DNA of 64,000 bases from Epiperipatus broadwayi (lineage: Eukaryota; Onychophora; Udeonychophora; Euonychophora; Peripatidae), in contig JAQFVV010006429.1 of NCBI GenBank assembly GCA_028023455.1, positions 1,586,493 through 1,650,492 of the forward strand, written 5' to 3'. The notes below the pieces were generated by a model. The model was not told the origin of the DNA, searched no databases, and saw only the letters and a program-made list of their open reading frames with translations. The translations under genes were made by a program, and so were the position numbers. Numbering within the stretch: position 1 is the stretch's first letter; every line of letters starts with the position of its first letter. Positions 46,353 to 57,720 of this stretch are shown here, in pieces.

Positions 46353-46379
46353 GAAAAAAAAAGATGGCTATCTTTAAAA

Positions 46380-48238
46380 GATAAGTAGGTCAGGGGTAAC
46401 TAGAAGTTAACAAAGAATGTATAGTAGATATAAAATACTCTACATATCTTCACCAACTTATCTTCTTTGAAAGTTAAATTTACTTAATTAATGTTTAATA
46501 GAAATAGTGGACTTAATCAGTGAAGAATTTATTAGCTTCATGCTCCTAAATCAAAATGCTTTAGATTTGCCTATATAATTAAGAAAAATAGGTTGGAGAT
46601 AAGAGGGTCCCTCTTATCTTTATAAAGTCAAATCTCGTGTTATGATTTGTAGAGGTCTCTCTTGCTAAAATTAAGCACTCAAGGCGCATGTACTAAAGCT
46701 TTAGCTTTATATAAGTATTACGTGCTGACATTGCGCTTAATAAGAATTAATATTTAATTAATTACATAAAATGTACTATTGAATATTAAGCAATCATATA
46801 TAATCATCATGATTTGAATGAAGACTAAAATTTCACTGCCGGCTACTGTAACATATTTGTTTAGCGTATGCAATTTTTTTTAATAATAATAACTGTCTAT
46901 ATTTCTGAACCTAAGTTCAACCAATCACTTCTGGATTTTGATTTTCATATGATTTCCAAAACAAACTATTTTTTTTTTAATTTGTAGTCACTTATATAAT
47001 GTTGGACTTATAGGCAGAAAGTTTGCTTGGATTCATATCCTTAAGTGGTTTAAAATTTCTAAGTCATTAGTAGAGACATAAAATTGACTACTGAATATAT
47101 ATGTGCAATCAAATGTTTCCCGCTGATAAAGGCCATTACTATTAACTATTTTCAGGATTAGTTTATTATCACCATTTGGTATCCATTATTATTCATGCTC
47201 GTATTTGACTTTTACTGTAAATATGGAGGTTAGACAACTAGTTTACATATATAATAGTAAATCCATTCACTATAGGATGTATATTTTTTAGCATTGAAGG
47301 CATGTATGTAAAAGTAAATATTTAAATACAAGTTTATTGCCTATACTGAACTTAATGTAATTAAAAATAAATTACAAAAAACTAGTTTTTATTTATATAT
47401 ATAACAATAGGTAAAAGTTTATGCTATTAACTATCACTTATTTTTAAAAGTGTGCACAATAGCAATTAGTTTGTAAATCGAAATAATTACCTTTATTGTT
47501 TTCAGTATTTGTAACTTTCAAATAAATAATTAGAATGAATTCTAAATAAAATATACCAGTTAAAAATTCATTCTGAATAAATGAATGTATAGAAATGAAA
47601 TATGTTATAAATAGGCATTGTTTTCATGAATGCTGATGGTAAAGTAAACAGCAGCTAAATCAGTATTGTTTTGTTAACTTCCCTCAAGCCATAAGTTGTT
47701 TTTTTAAAGAAAACAAAAGTCTCAATATATAATACAAAAATAATATAGCAATAATTAATAACTAAAAATAGGTAAACAAAGCAATTATCGGTGATGAAAA
47801 ATAAAATCAAGAAAAAGAAATAGTCTTTTAATAAATTGTTTACAAATGCAGTGATTAAACTCTTTTTAGAATCGCTGCACTTGAAAATAATTAAATTATT
47901 TATAGGAAATGTATTAAAACAGCATAATGGATGCTGCTTTAAAATGAATTCTAAACACAAGAATATTTGTAAAAATAAAAAAAAAGATAGATTAAATTAT
48001 TATTAAGGTGAATGACAAGCAATGCTATTTATGAAGATCAAATCTATATATCACTTGATAGTAATCGTGCATAATAGATAAAATAACCAATGGATAAAAA
48101 ATTATATATACAAAACTCTATATACATACATAGAACTTTAATAAGTATTAGCTCTGATGAAATGTCAGCTGTGCTTTTTAATTATTTCACTATCATAGAA
48201 TTCTTGTCTTGTATTTGAAGCGGAAAGTTTCTGATTAC
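46380..48238. other. AT-rich DNA without firm gene
   Basis: A small stem (gataagaggg.tcc.ctcttatc) lies near 46600. The 101-codon minus frame 47655-47960 is hydrophobic and AT-rich; it starts just inside an acceptor-like cttgtgtttag but its phase does not fit the exon candidates at 48.2-48.7 kb. No gene called. Confidence 0.4.
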
Positions 48239-48345
48239 CTGCATAATCACAGTGAAGAAATTAAGCATACCAAAGTCTTTTTCCAAAGAAATAGAAGTGC
48301 ATATAGTACCATTACTACAGTTTTTAACTACATAATTGGAATTTT
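48239..48345 (-). CDS. Weak candidate internal exon on the minus strand
   Basis: An open stretch of 107 bases reads NSNYVVKNCSNGTICTSI then SLEKDFGMLNFFTVIMQ. It is bounded by an acceptor (gactttaatag) and a good donor (ATGCAG|GTAATC). It enters in phase 1 and leaves in phase 0. Entry phase matches the exit phase of the candidate at 48636-48699, giving a 290-bp intron, close to the 298-bp intron predicted at 32.3 kb. The protein is not recognised. Two phase-compatible short frames could arise by chance, so this is tentative. Confidence 0.22.
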
Positions 48346-48635
48346 CTATTAAAGTCATATGCAAATATATATAAATAAAACCAGGATGTAAAATATTTTT
48401 CTAGATTATCTCCTTTGACTTTTATATAACTTTAAATGATTTTTTTTCTTTTCTGATACCATTACAAATAGTAATTGCTGGAAGCTTAAGAAAAGTTGTC
48501 TTTTATCTGCTTCCATATCTTTGAATTCTGAATTTGTTGATTAATAAAAAAGGTTTTTGTTCATCCTGTCACTTCAAGATTCAGTGTAAGGTTGTACCGA
48601 TATTGAAAAGAAATAATTTTGACTAACATCCATAC

Positions 48636-48699
48636 CTTTATTAGAGCTCTTGACTATGTATTTCTTCCTGTACCTGCCATTTATTGTTTTATTAACTTT
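48636..48699 (-). CDS. Weak candidate internal exon on the minus strand, upstream partner
   Basis: A 64-base stretch reads KVNKTINGRYRKKYIVKSSN, preceded by a textbook acceptor (taattttttttgcag) and followed by AAAG|GTATGG. It is basic and unrecognised. It leaves in phase 1, as the exon at 48239-48345 requires. Confidence 0.22.
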
Positions 48700-50039
48700 C
48701 TGCAAAAAAATTAAATGTATATATTGTTACCATTTCTTTTTTTTTCTTTCCACTTTTTTACTATCATACAATCCATTATTTGTTTATTTCTAACAATTTA
48801 CACTTAATTTGTAAGATGCCTAATATCAAGCAAGATCATCTTGAATTTGAAGTAAATTTCAAATTTATATTAAATTTATATTTGAAGTAATGAATAAAAA
48901 CTAAACAATTAAATATATGAAAGTAGGAAAAATAAACGTTAATTTAAAAGTCTCACTGTTTTCTGTATAAATCTTTCAAAAGCAGGTTCATTATTATCCA
49001 GTGATGGAAGAAAAAATTTCAAAAACTTTTAGTTTGGATAGTTATTAATTTGGGGTAAACACAAATTTAAATATCTTAATAGTTTTTAAAGTAGAAAGAT
49101 GCCCTTCGACATTCAGATATAACACAATGAAATAAATCACTGCAATTCAATTAGTTCTGTCTTAATGCTTCATTTTATTTTATTTATTATATAAAAATGA
49201 TAATTGGATTCCTTATTGATAAAACAAAGTACTAGACTATTTTTAATTTAGAAAACTTCATAAATTTATAAAAATACAATATATGATTATAAGATCAATA
49301 AATATGTTCATCAGCTTGATGAATATAATATTGCAAAGCCTATTATTGTAAACCAAATTTTTATTCTTTAACTATAAACACAGTAATTTTAACCCCAATT
49401 TTCCTTTTTATTTTTTTAACAAAAGCCATTGAGAATTAGTAAACAACAAGAGATAGTTTTAGTAGAGTGGAAGTCATTAATCATAATCTTTGCTTAAGAC
49501 AATACAATCAATAATGACTAATGTTTAAAATGCTTTTTAGAATGTTTTATTATAAATAAAAGTATATGTTTAATTAGCATGTTCACAATGGGTTTGAAAT
49601 AAGAATTTCAGCTTAGTTCTCTGACTGCTGTGGAAATGGGAGATTGTGATTGGTGGATTTCTCATTAGGGTGATAGAACTAATTAAATAGGAATTAGTGA
49701 TATACAAAAGTAAGTATAATAAATCTATTTTATTTCTGAATTTAAGTAAGTGAAATGTAAAACCTTTACTCAATAGAAAACTCTTCAAAATCTAAACAAA
49801 ATACAATACAGTGTGTAAAATAGGAAACAGAAATAATATTAAAGTTAGATATTTTTTATTCTAAATGAAGTTGAAATATTTAATTTTATTAAATGCAAAT
49901 TCTAACAGATCTGAACAGAAGATAGTATTAAGAGATAAGGAGCTGTCCAGGTTTAACTTTAGTAAAACTCAACATACAAAGAAAAAAAAATTAATAGAAT
50001 GATATAGGACTATTAAGTTTGTTTTTTTTGGAAAGTCTG
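48700..50039. other. AT-rich DNA without recognisable gene
   Basis: Nothing recognised. The 72-codon minus frame at 49570-49788 has no motif. Confidence 0.45.
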
Positions 50040-52400
50040 ATCAATCAATAAAAGAAGAATGATTATTATTGGATTTGCTGTAAAATTTAATTGAATATTT
50101 TCTATTCATGGAATTTTTTGATATATTAGTAAAAGACTAATCGTAATAAAACTTAATTTATGCAACAGTACTCCAGCTTATTTTATTTACATGGTTTAAA
50201 TTCAGAGATTCAGATGAAATAAATTATTTTTTTCTGGATGGTATTATTACATCAATAACATTAAAAAAATTAAATTATTCTATTTGGAGATTTTAATATA
50301 TGTGTTAGTGCAAACAGTAAACTTTGATTAAAAGTTGTCACAAATAGTGGTATTAATTGTGTACACTCAAATATTGTGCTGTTAATAATTTTTGCACCAC
50401 AGATAAATTAACTAGCCTAAACATTTTATTAGATATGAAAATATCTATAAAAACATGGAATCATTTATGTCTAAAAGCATTCAATAGATTATTTTATAGT
50501 TAGAAGTGAGATTCCAGGAAATTATATTAAATGGGAACTTGAGAGCATCAACTGTTATACAGATCATAAACTATTATGTTCTAAATTCAAACATTGTAAC
50601 TCTAAATAAAAGATTTTATTCCATTCACATTAGCAATAAAATTAATGTTAAAAGAATCTACTATTCACACTAAATTTTAATACCTATTAAACAGAAAAAA
50701 TGCTAATTTTAACTTGTAAGATTGTCATAGAATTCTTTAATCAATATGTTATGAATGCAAGTTTTTTTTAATAATGATTCTATTATAAGAGATTTGATTA
50801 AAAGTAAGCATGTTATTTTTTTATTTGACACAATCATAAATTGAATGTAGAACTTCATAATAAATATAGATTTAAAAGCAGAAGTTCAATGATTGATAAG
50901 GCATAAAAGTGATTCATGGATTGTAACTACAAAGGAGATGTAGACATATTCTGGTCATGAGCAACTGATTTTGGTCACTAGATTTTTTTGATGCATTGAA
51001 AGTAATATACACACATAGAAAATGATATAAGAATACTGTTAAGTTCACTGACAGCTCTCTTTTATATAATGACAATAATATTCTAAACAGGTGAAAAATA
51101 TTTTAACTTTTAAATAATGATATAAAAACTGAGATGATGAATTTTGATATATTTATTTTATTTACTCATTTAAATTTGGGCAAAGATATTCAGATGAGTG
51201 AAGACAAAACAGCTCATTGTATTTTTTAAAAAAGTCAAAAATTGCACATTCTGGTCAAATACCTGGAGATGATCAGGGTGATGTGTTAGATTCAAAAATA
51301 TAGATTCATGAAATTATGCCCCTAATCTCAAAAATGATATTATAGTTCCAATTTTTAAAAATAAAAGAGATTAAAAAAATTATAGTAATTACTAGGAAAG
51401 GCTATTGTTTACCCATTATGGCAAAGGTACTTTTAATATTTGTGCTGAGTAAGAAGTTTATAGTTATCGATAGATGATGTCAAGACTCAATATAGTTTTA
51501 GAAATTCAAAAATACTGCAGATATGTTTTTTTGCTGCCAAAAATGCAAGAGAAGTTAATGAAGTGATTGTTAAACAGTTTTTACTGATTTAGTCAAGGCA
51601 TTTGACCTAATTAATTATTTGTTTATCAAAATTATATTAATCCATTATTTATATGGTGGAATGAGAAGATTTAAAATAAAAACGGGTATTAAACAAAAAT
51701 ATATTCTAGCTCAATTTTATTCACAATTTTTTATAATAGTTGCTTTTAGATCTGTTTATAGGTGTCTTCATAAATTAGGCATAAGGTATAATATAAATTT
51801 GCTGAAATTTTTGAGTCAATAAAAACAAAATATCTGCTTGAGTTTTGTATTTATAGGGTAATATTCTCACCCATTTAAAAGTCAATCTACAGATTTAATG
51901 TTTTGGATGCAACATGAGGACTAGTAGAAATATCTTCAGCAACTTATAATTTTTAATTTAGAATAAAACAACCATTATTTTATCTAATTTATTGTAAAAA
52001 GTGTGACTTGAATTTTCTATTGATGCAAATATAAAATGCTTTATAAAATTCTAAAAATATGATGACATGATTATATATCCAATCAGTATTTTAGATTGCC
52101 TATTTTAAAACATGTCTTTATTTGATTGAACATGTAAAATGAATTAACAATGCAACACTTTTTAAAAACCTATTTTATAGTGGACTTGAGCATGCTTTCT
52201 TGTGAGAGGTTATCATACAAGATTATCTAAAAGATGATAATTTTTTTATTGGAAAGGTATTGCTAACAATCAAATGCAATGAAGAGCTATAATTAGACAA
52301 GTTGCTGAAATTTTCTGAAAAATGGTTTGTCACAAAAAAAGCTGAAACACAGATTTGTAAAATATCAAACAGAATATTGACTAATGTGTTTTATATGTGA
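50040..52400 (+). pseudogene. Heavily decayed LINE with APE endonuclease and reverse transcriptase traces
   Basis: Reading across frames, recognisable landmarks occur in the right order. GDFNICVSANS (50283-50315) corresponds to the endonuclease GDFNARVG. KTWNHLCLKAFN (~50450) corresponds to the TTWxHPRSKxWH block. DFFDALKVIYTHRK (~50980) corresponds to the FYxALKxVYGP linker. PIFKNKRD then NYSNY (~51345-51390) is RT block 1. KNTADMFFCCQKCKRS (~51505) corresponds to the GTADMIFAARQ block. DLVKAFDLIN (51589-51616) is motif A. FKIKTGIKQKYILA (51672-51711) corresponds to VxTGVKQGCVLA. Many stops and frameshifts are present and motif C is not identifiable. It belongs to the common animal endonuclease-RT LINEs but is far older than the other two. 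Confidence 0.7.
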
Positions 52401-55266
52401 ATGTATTTCTAATTTATTTGTATATTCAACATAAAACTTGTTCATAGAGTATTTTCTTGTCTTTTTAACTTTTTAATATAGTTGTTTTGGATTTAGTATT
52501 TATAAAAGGCATTGCACATTATACTGAATTAGCATCTGATTCATTGACAAGTGATGATTATTATTGAAGTTACTAAGAAAGTACACTGATAGAGCTTTTG
52601 ATCGGTTACTTTAAAATGTTGTCATCAGAAATTTGATTTGTTGTTAGTTAAATACAATTATCAAGTACATTCATAATAATTATATGCATTAAAAGAAGTA
52701 CTTTTTGTGCAGAGCAAAAAGTCCAAAAATATTTTCTACTCTGTTTTTAATACATTTTTGGTGCACAGCAGTATCTTCAAAAAGAAAAAATAAACTGCTC
52801 GATACACTATAGTAAATATTATATTGTCTATTTTAACTGATTTGTTAATAAATCAAATTTTATTCATTTAAACACTGTTGTATTTTCTACACAAATCTGA
52901 ATATGTGCTATTAATCAATTATATCTCTTCTTACAAGTGTTAGTGGAGATTTTTCTCTACGTAAAAAAACATTTATATTAATTAAATAAAATTATCATAA
53001 CTTAATTACAAAGTTTAATTTATATTACATTTACATTAATCCTCTTAATTATAAATAAATTTACTTATAATACGATTTTTGTCAAATAACTTGTACACAG
53101 AAACTTCTGATTTTATCTAAGGAGAATCCATTTTACATGCCATGTTATAATGGTAGTACAATATAAGTTAAATAATTTATAAAGAAAAAAATTACGTATT
53201 TTAATCGAGAAAAGGGTCATGGAGATTGAAAAAACAAAATTGCATAACAATTTAAAAATAATATATTTTGACACACTATCAAAATGACAATACTCAAACA
53301 TGCACCTAACACATCAATTAAGATGGGGGTTTTGACTCTGAAGTTTGTTGCTGTAAACTGCAATATTTAAACTTGTATGTGCACAAAATTATAGAAGAAT
53401 GTAGGTTAATTAACTCATTCCTTTATGAGTTGTTTAAATAGGTCTTAGAGTTGAAGTCATATATTACTTTTACAGCTAAATTGTGTATAGGTAATCAAAA
53501 TATAAGTGTGTAATATTAAATATTTCGCATTCATAGTGATATAGGTGAAAAAAATTAGTCACTCTAATTTTAAATTGAAGAGCAATTCCTCAATAATAAA
53601 TGAAAAACTTATTTTTTTATTTATTACTAACATATACTTATAATACAATTTATTATTAGCTAAAATATATCAAAGCCAAAGTATGGAAAAATAGAATATA
53701 GTGAAATTATTTTTTTGTTATTGTAAAAGAAAATATTATAAGTAGTAATACTTAATTTAATCTACGATCTTATAAGGCAGACAGTACAAATTTAAAAAAG
53801 CCTCATTAATTCCAAGTTATATGTTCATTTTATAAATTAAATTTGGAATCAATAAAAGTTAAAACAAGAGATCAATTGATTTAAGACATTAGTTAACAAG
53901 TAATCACAATTTTTTCAAAACAAAACATATAATGTTGCTTTTGATTTTAGAGAACACATTGTTGTGTGAGAAAATAGTGCATATACAAAGGTCAAGAAAC
54001 AATTTTTAAAAAAAGAACACATTGAGCATTTAATTTTTTAGATAATTAGTAATAGTGACATAAATAAAACAAGAGCTAATATCAAGTCTACCGATGAAAC
54101 AAAGCTAAATCAGTTGTAAAATATATTTATCATATACAATTGTTGCCATGATAAATTTATTCACTACATTTATATCTTCTAAGAATATATGCTAAATCTA
54201 AACATCAGTTGTTACACCAGACAAGCATAGGAATATCATATACTCTGTATGTATGTATCTGACATGATAAAGTGTGACCCTGAGCAGAAAGGCTGTGGAT
54301 AATCTAGAATTCGGAAAAATTATATATATATTTGCTTCTGCAAAGAAACAACATTTATAAAAAGAATTACCAATCTTGAAGGATTTTTTTTCCAAGAGAG
54401 ATTGCTTTGTTTTGAGACTATCAAAAAAATATTTTCTCAAAAGTGTATGATGTGTGGAGATGCTAAAAGATGATACTAAACTCTAATATAATGATAAAAA
54501 CTTGATTTAAATTACACTTATGGAAATCTTCAACAATTATTGTTGACTAATATTTTATTATAACACAATATTTGATAAGAATAAAGGTAATTATGAATAA
54601 AATTAATGAATAAATGAAAATGTTATATCTATCAGCATAAAAACGTCATACTATTTTATTTAGATTTCTAGTTTTAAGCAATCATACTATATGAATTGAG
54701 GATGATAGAAGTGTTTTTAGTCATGTTCAAATACCCACTAATATTTTGTGAGAAGTGAAGATTTTGAAAGTCCTGAAAATTTTATAATTAATGTGTGAAA
54801 TTTTATATTTATTGTCATTGATGGTATATGCATCTATTAGACAAGAATATATCATCATGTCCCCATCCATTTTATAATAATTTTACACATTAGGTAATAA
54901 ACGTTATATAATTAAAAATAATATAAAACATCTATTAATGATGATAGTCAAAACATGAAGGTCAGATAATGATTACATACAGTCAATATCTAAGATTTGG
55001 TGCATTTGTTTATTTAATAACTGAGATATTATTTTTTAACTGAAAATATGGTGATGATGAATGATTATCTGAAGTGTTTCAAGGCTCTTGGTTTTTATCA
55101 TTTGAATAAATCAAAGAGAGGGTGCATTAGCTAACTATTTGAACTAACCGTGATATATAGCACAATGTCTGTAAAACTTATATGACTACGAATATCTTAA
55201 ACATATAATGCAAAATAAGCATCCACCATTTCATTTGATTATGGTCATCTAAATAAATATTTAGCA
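52401..55266. other. AT-rich DNA without recognisable gene
   Basis: Nothing recognised. Minus frames at 53113-53301 and 54198-54440 have no family motifs. Confidence 0.45.
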
Positions 55267-55300
55267 GCTGTTCGCTTCCCGGTTAGCGCTTTGACATATG
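55267..55300 (+). mobile_element. SINE 3' fragment
   Basis: gttcgcttcccggttagcgc then tttgacatatg and a TA-rich tail. This is the B-box and 3' end of the SINE family at 46272 and 55944. Only the last ~34 bp are present. Confidence 0.6.
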
Positions 55301-55927
55301 AAATATATATATATATATATTACCTCTCCCCCTCTTTGATTTATTATAATATTGAAATTAAGATTGCTTATACTTTGAAAAATCATTCATTATTACATAT
55401 GTCAACACCAACTCAGTTATATTTTCGTTAACCATCAACATAAATGTTTAACGATATATATAAAAAAATGCATCGAGCTGTTATTATTGACGAATGTAAT
55501 TATTGTCTAACTATATATTTTGATTATCATCATCATTCCACGGCATTTTTATTTTTTTTACAAAATATAGTATCTTTATAAAATAGTAGAGAAAGAATTA
55601 ATATAAAATTAAATTATAGAAAATATTCAAAAATAAATAAATAAATAAAAACAGAAATACATTCATAAAATTAAAACTTAACAAAAAGAAAATTGTCAAT
55701 TTTTTATTAATTTGTTTATTTATCTCAGTTCTTAATAAAAGCCAATCATCTAATTGAAATATTAGACAGCTATATAAATGATTTCTATTTATATATCTAT
55801 ATTTTCCATATATACATTAACTAAAAGCTAATTTGTTAAAGCATCAAATCACTGATACTAATATTTAATGAAACAGTTGAGCATTCACCATAACATTAGT
55901 GAAGTTCGAAACTAATTTTTAAATAAT
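55301..55927. other. AT-rich DNA without recognisable gene
   Basis: Starts with a short (TA)n run (55303-55320). Nothing else recognised. Confidence 0.45.
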
Positions 55928-56064
55928 AATATAGCAGTAATTCGTCTTGCGTTGGTGGTCGAGAGGTCAGCGTGACTGCCTTGCACTTGCAGGCAGTTGC
56001 CCGGGTTGCGGGTTCGCGCCCGGCCGATGCTATGACACTTAAAAAAAAAATATAGCAGTAATTC
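55928..56064 (+). mobile_element. Full-length tRNA-derived SINE with 16-bp target duplication
   Basis: The body 55944-56040 has an RNA polymerase III A box TGGTCGAGAGG (55956-55966) and B box GGTTCGCGCC (56011-56020), with the A-box type resembling class II (Ser/Leu) tRNAs. After the tRNA-like part come ~20 bp (cggccgatgctatgacactt) and an A10 tail. The target duplication aatatagcagtaattc is exact at 55928-55943 and 56049-56064. It is far more GC-rich than its surroundings and intact, so probably a recent insertion. Mobilisation would rely on a partner LINE's reverse transcriptase. A 60-codon minus frame over it is chance. Confidence 0.9.
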
Positions 56065-57315
56065 AAAACAATTTACCATTAAAAACGTTATCATTATTTA
56101 TTAATTTGATAATTATTTTTTATTATATACTTATTACTTTATTTGGACGGTGTATATAAAATTTTGCATATACAAAACCAATTTGCATTGCCCCCCCCCC
56201 AAATATTTGGGAAGCATTACTTCATAGATATGAATATTATTGTAATAGAAAGAAATTAAAATTGTATGTCTTGTAGACATCTTCGATGTGTACTTTTCAA
56301 TTCAGTAAAATGGAAAGAGGAAAAGTGTCTGTGTGTGTGTGTGTGTTGAAGCCAATATTTGCACTGGGGCTGTTAATGGCTAAAACTGTCTTCTCAAGTT
56401 GCCCACCTAACTTAAAAATAAACAGTAATGTACTTGTCATCTTTCAAACACAGAAGTGTCGTTTAATGTTAAAAAAAAGTCCGACCATTTTAATAAAAGT
56501 CAGAAGCTAATGGAAGGAAATAATAGAAGCAAACTAAAGTTTGTTCAAATCTTGAAGTTTTAGTCGAGTTTGCTCTGCCAATTAGAATAATAAGCTTCAT
56601 CTATTTTTTTATACACATTTAATAAACAAAAATGAAATGTTTAGATTTTTAGAAAGTCTTTTTCCTATTTATTTTAAAATTTACTCTCAAAAATTCTTCG
56701 AAAATCTGTTTGTTTGTTTTTCTTTTTTTTTCAGATGCATGTTAATTTACTGACTAACAAATAAAACTCATATAACTGAAAGACAGTGTTACCCTCATTA
56801 ATAAATAAAAAAAAATCATCTAACAACTTACTAATACTGAATCAATGGAAGGACAGTAATTTTATTTTTATAATTTTCTGTTATACAAATTGAATTAATA
56901 CTTTTAAAAATTGTGGTCAACACTAATAGATGTATGTTAGGCAGTAATAAAGCCAAATTTTTTTTTAAATATCTTTTTTATAGATATTTTTATTAACAGT
57001 CTTGTATTACATTAGCTGAGACAATAATAAAATTATTTTTAGTGGAATTACAAAGACAAAATATTAAAACTAATTAATAAAAAAAAAATCTATATATTTA
57101 ATTTTTTTCCCCACTAAAGATTTAGGCGTCTGTAGATAAATTAATGTTTTAACATAAAAAAAATTTTGAGAATTATTTTTTTAATTTTTTTGTCTTAAGC
57201 AAAATGTTATTGCTATTTATACAAATATGAAAATTATTCATAAAGAATTGGTATATGTGTGTCCATTTAAAAAAATATATTTATTTAAAACAAAAATCTC
57301 AGAATTATGTTTAAT
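56065..57315. other. AT-rich DNA without firm gene
   Basis: Contains a C10 run (56191-56200) and a short (GT)n (56330-56346). The 74-codon plus frame at 56286-56510 is slightly less AT-rich than average but crosses the GT repeat and resembles no family I know. Confidence 0.4.
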
Positions 57316-57720
57316 ATATAGGGTATATGAGCACAGACTTTCACACAACCCACCACTGTCTACTCTATCTCATAATACTGATGCACCTGGACACATATAT
57401 GTCGAAAAGATAAATAATCACCAATATACGTATTTCATGCTAAACTAGCAATCATCAGTTGGTTCAGATTATCATCTCTACACATATATACAATAAGTGC
57501 TCAGGTATATATTAAGATAGCCAATCTTCATACTTTAATGGACAGGCTTCAATCTACTCCACACTCCAACTCTTCAACCATCCATTCAATTGAAAATCTG
57601 ATGATGGAATGCTCAAAGGTCACCCTGAGGCTGAGATTCTTGTCACACATGACCTAAAGTCAATCTGATCCCTCCTGTACAGCACATAATCCATTTAATA
57701 CATATAAAAGGGATGGGCAT
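57316..57720 (-). mobile_element. Hammerhead-bearing retroelement repeat, copy D
   Basis: Minus-strand copy collinear with 42958-43368: gcccatcc, atcagattgactttaggtca, catcatcagattttcaattg, gaatggatggttgaagagtt, agcctgtccattaaagtatg, the hammerhead, then gattatttatcttttcgaca and a tail ending near ctatatatt. The plus frame 57227-57448 is a shadow. Confidence 0.7.
57421..57465 (-). ncRNA. Hammerhead motif, copy D, weakened stem II
   Basis: On the minus strand: ccaaCTGATGA, ttgct/agcat as stem II (outer pairs good, but the pair next to the core is T.T), GAAA, stem III tac/gta, TA, ttgg. Core bases are intact. Loss of the stem II base pair adjoining the core suggests low activity. Confidence 0.65.

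Noticed and set aside
47655-47960. 101-codon hydrophobic minus frame
   Set aside because: Composition is what AT-rich DNA gives by chance. Its phase does not fit the nearby exon candidates.
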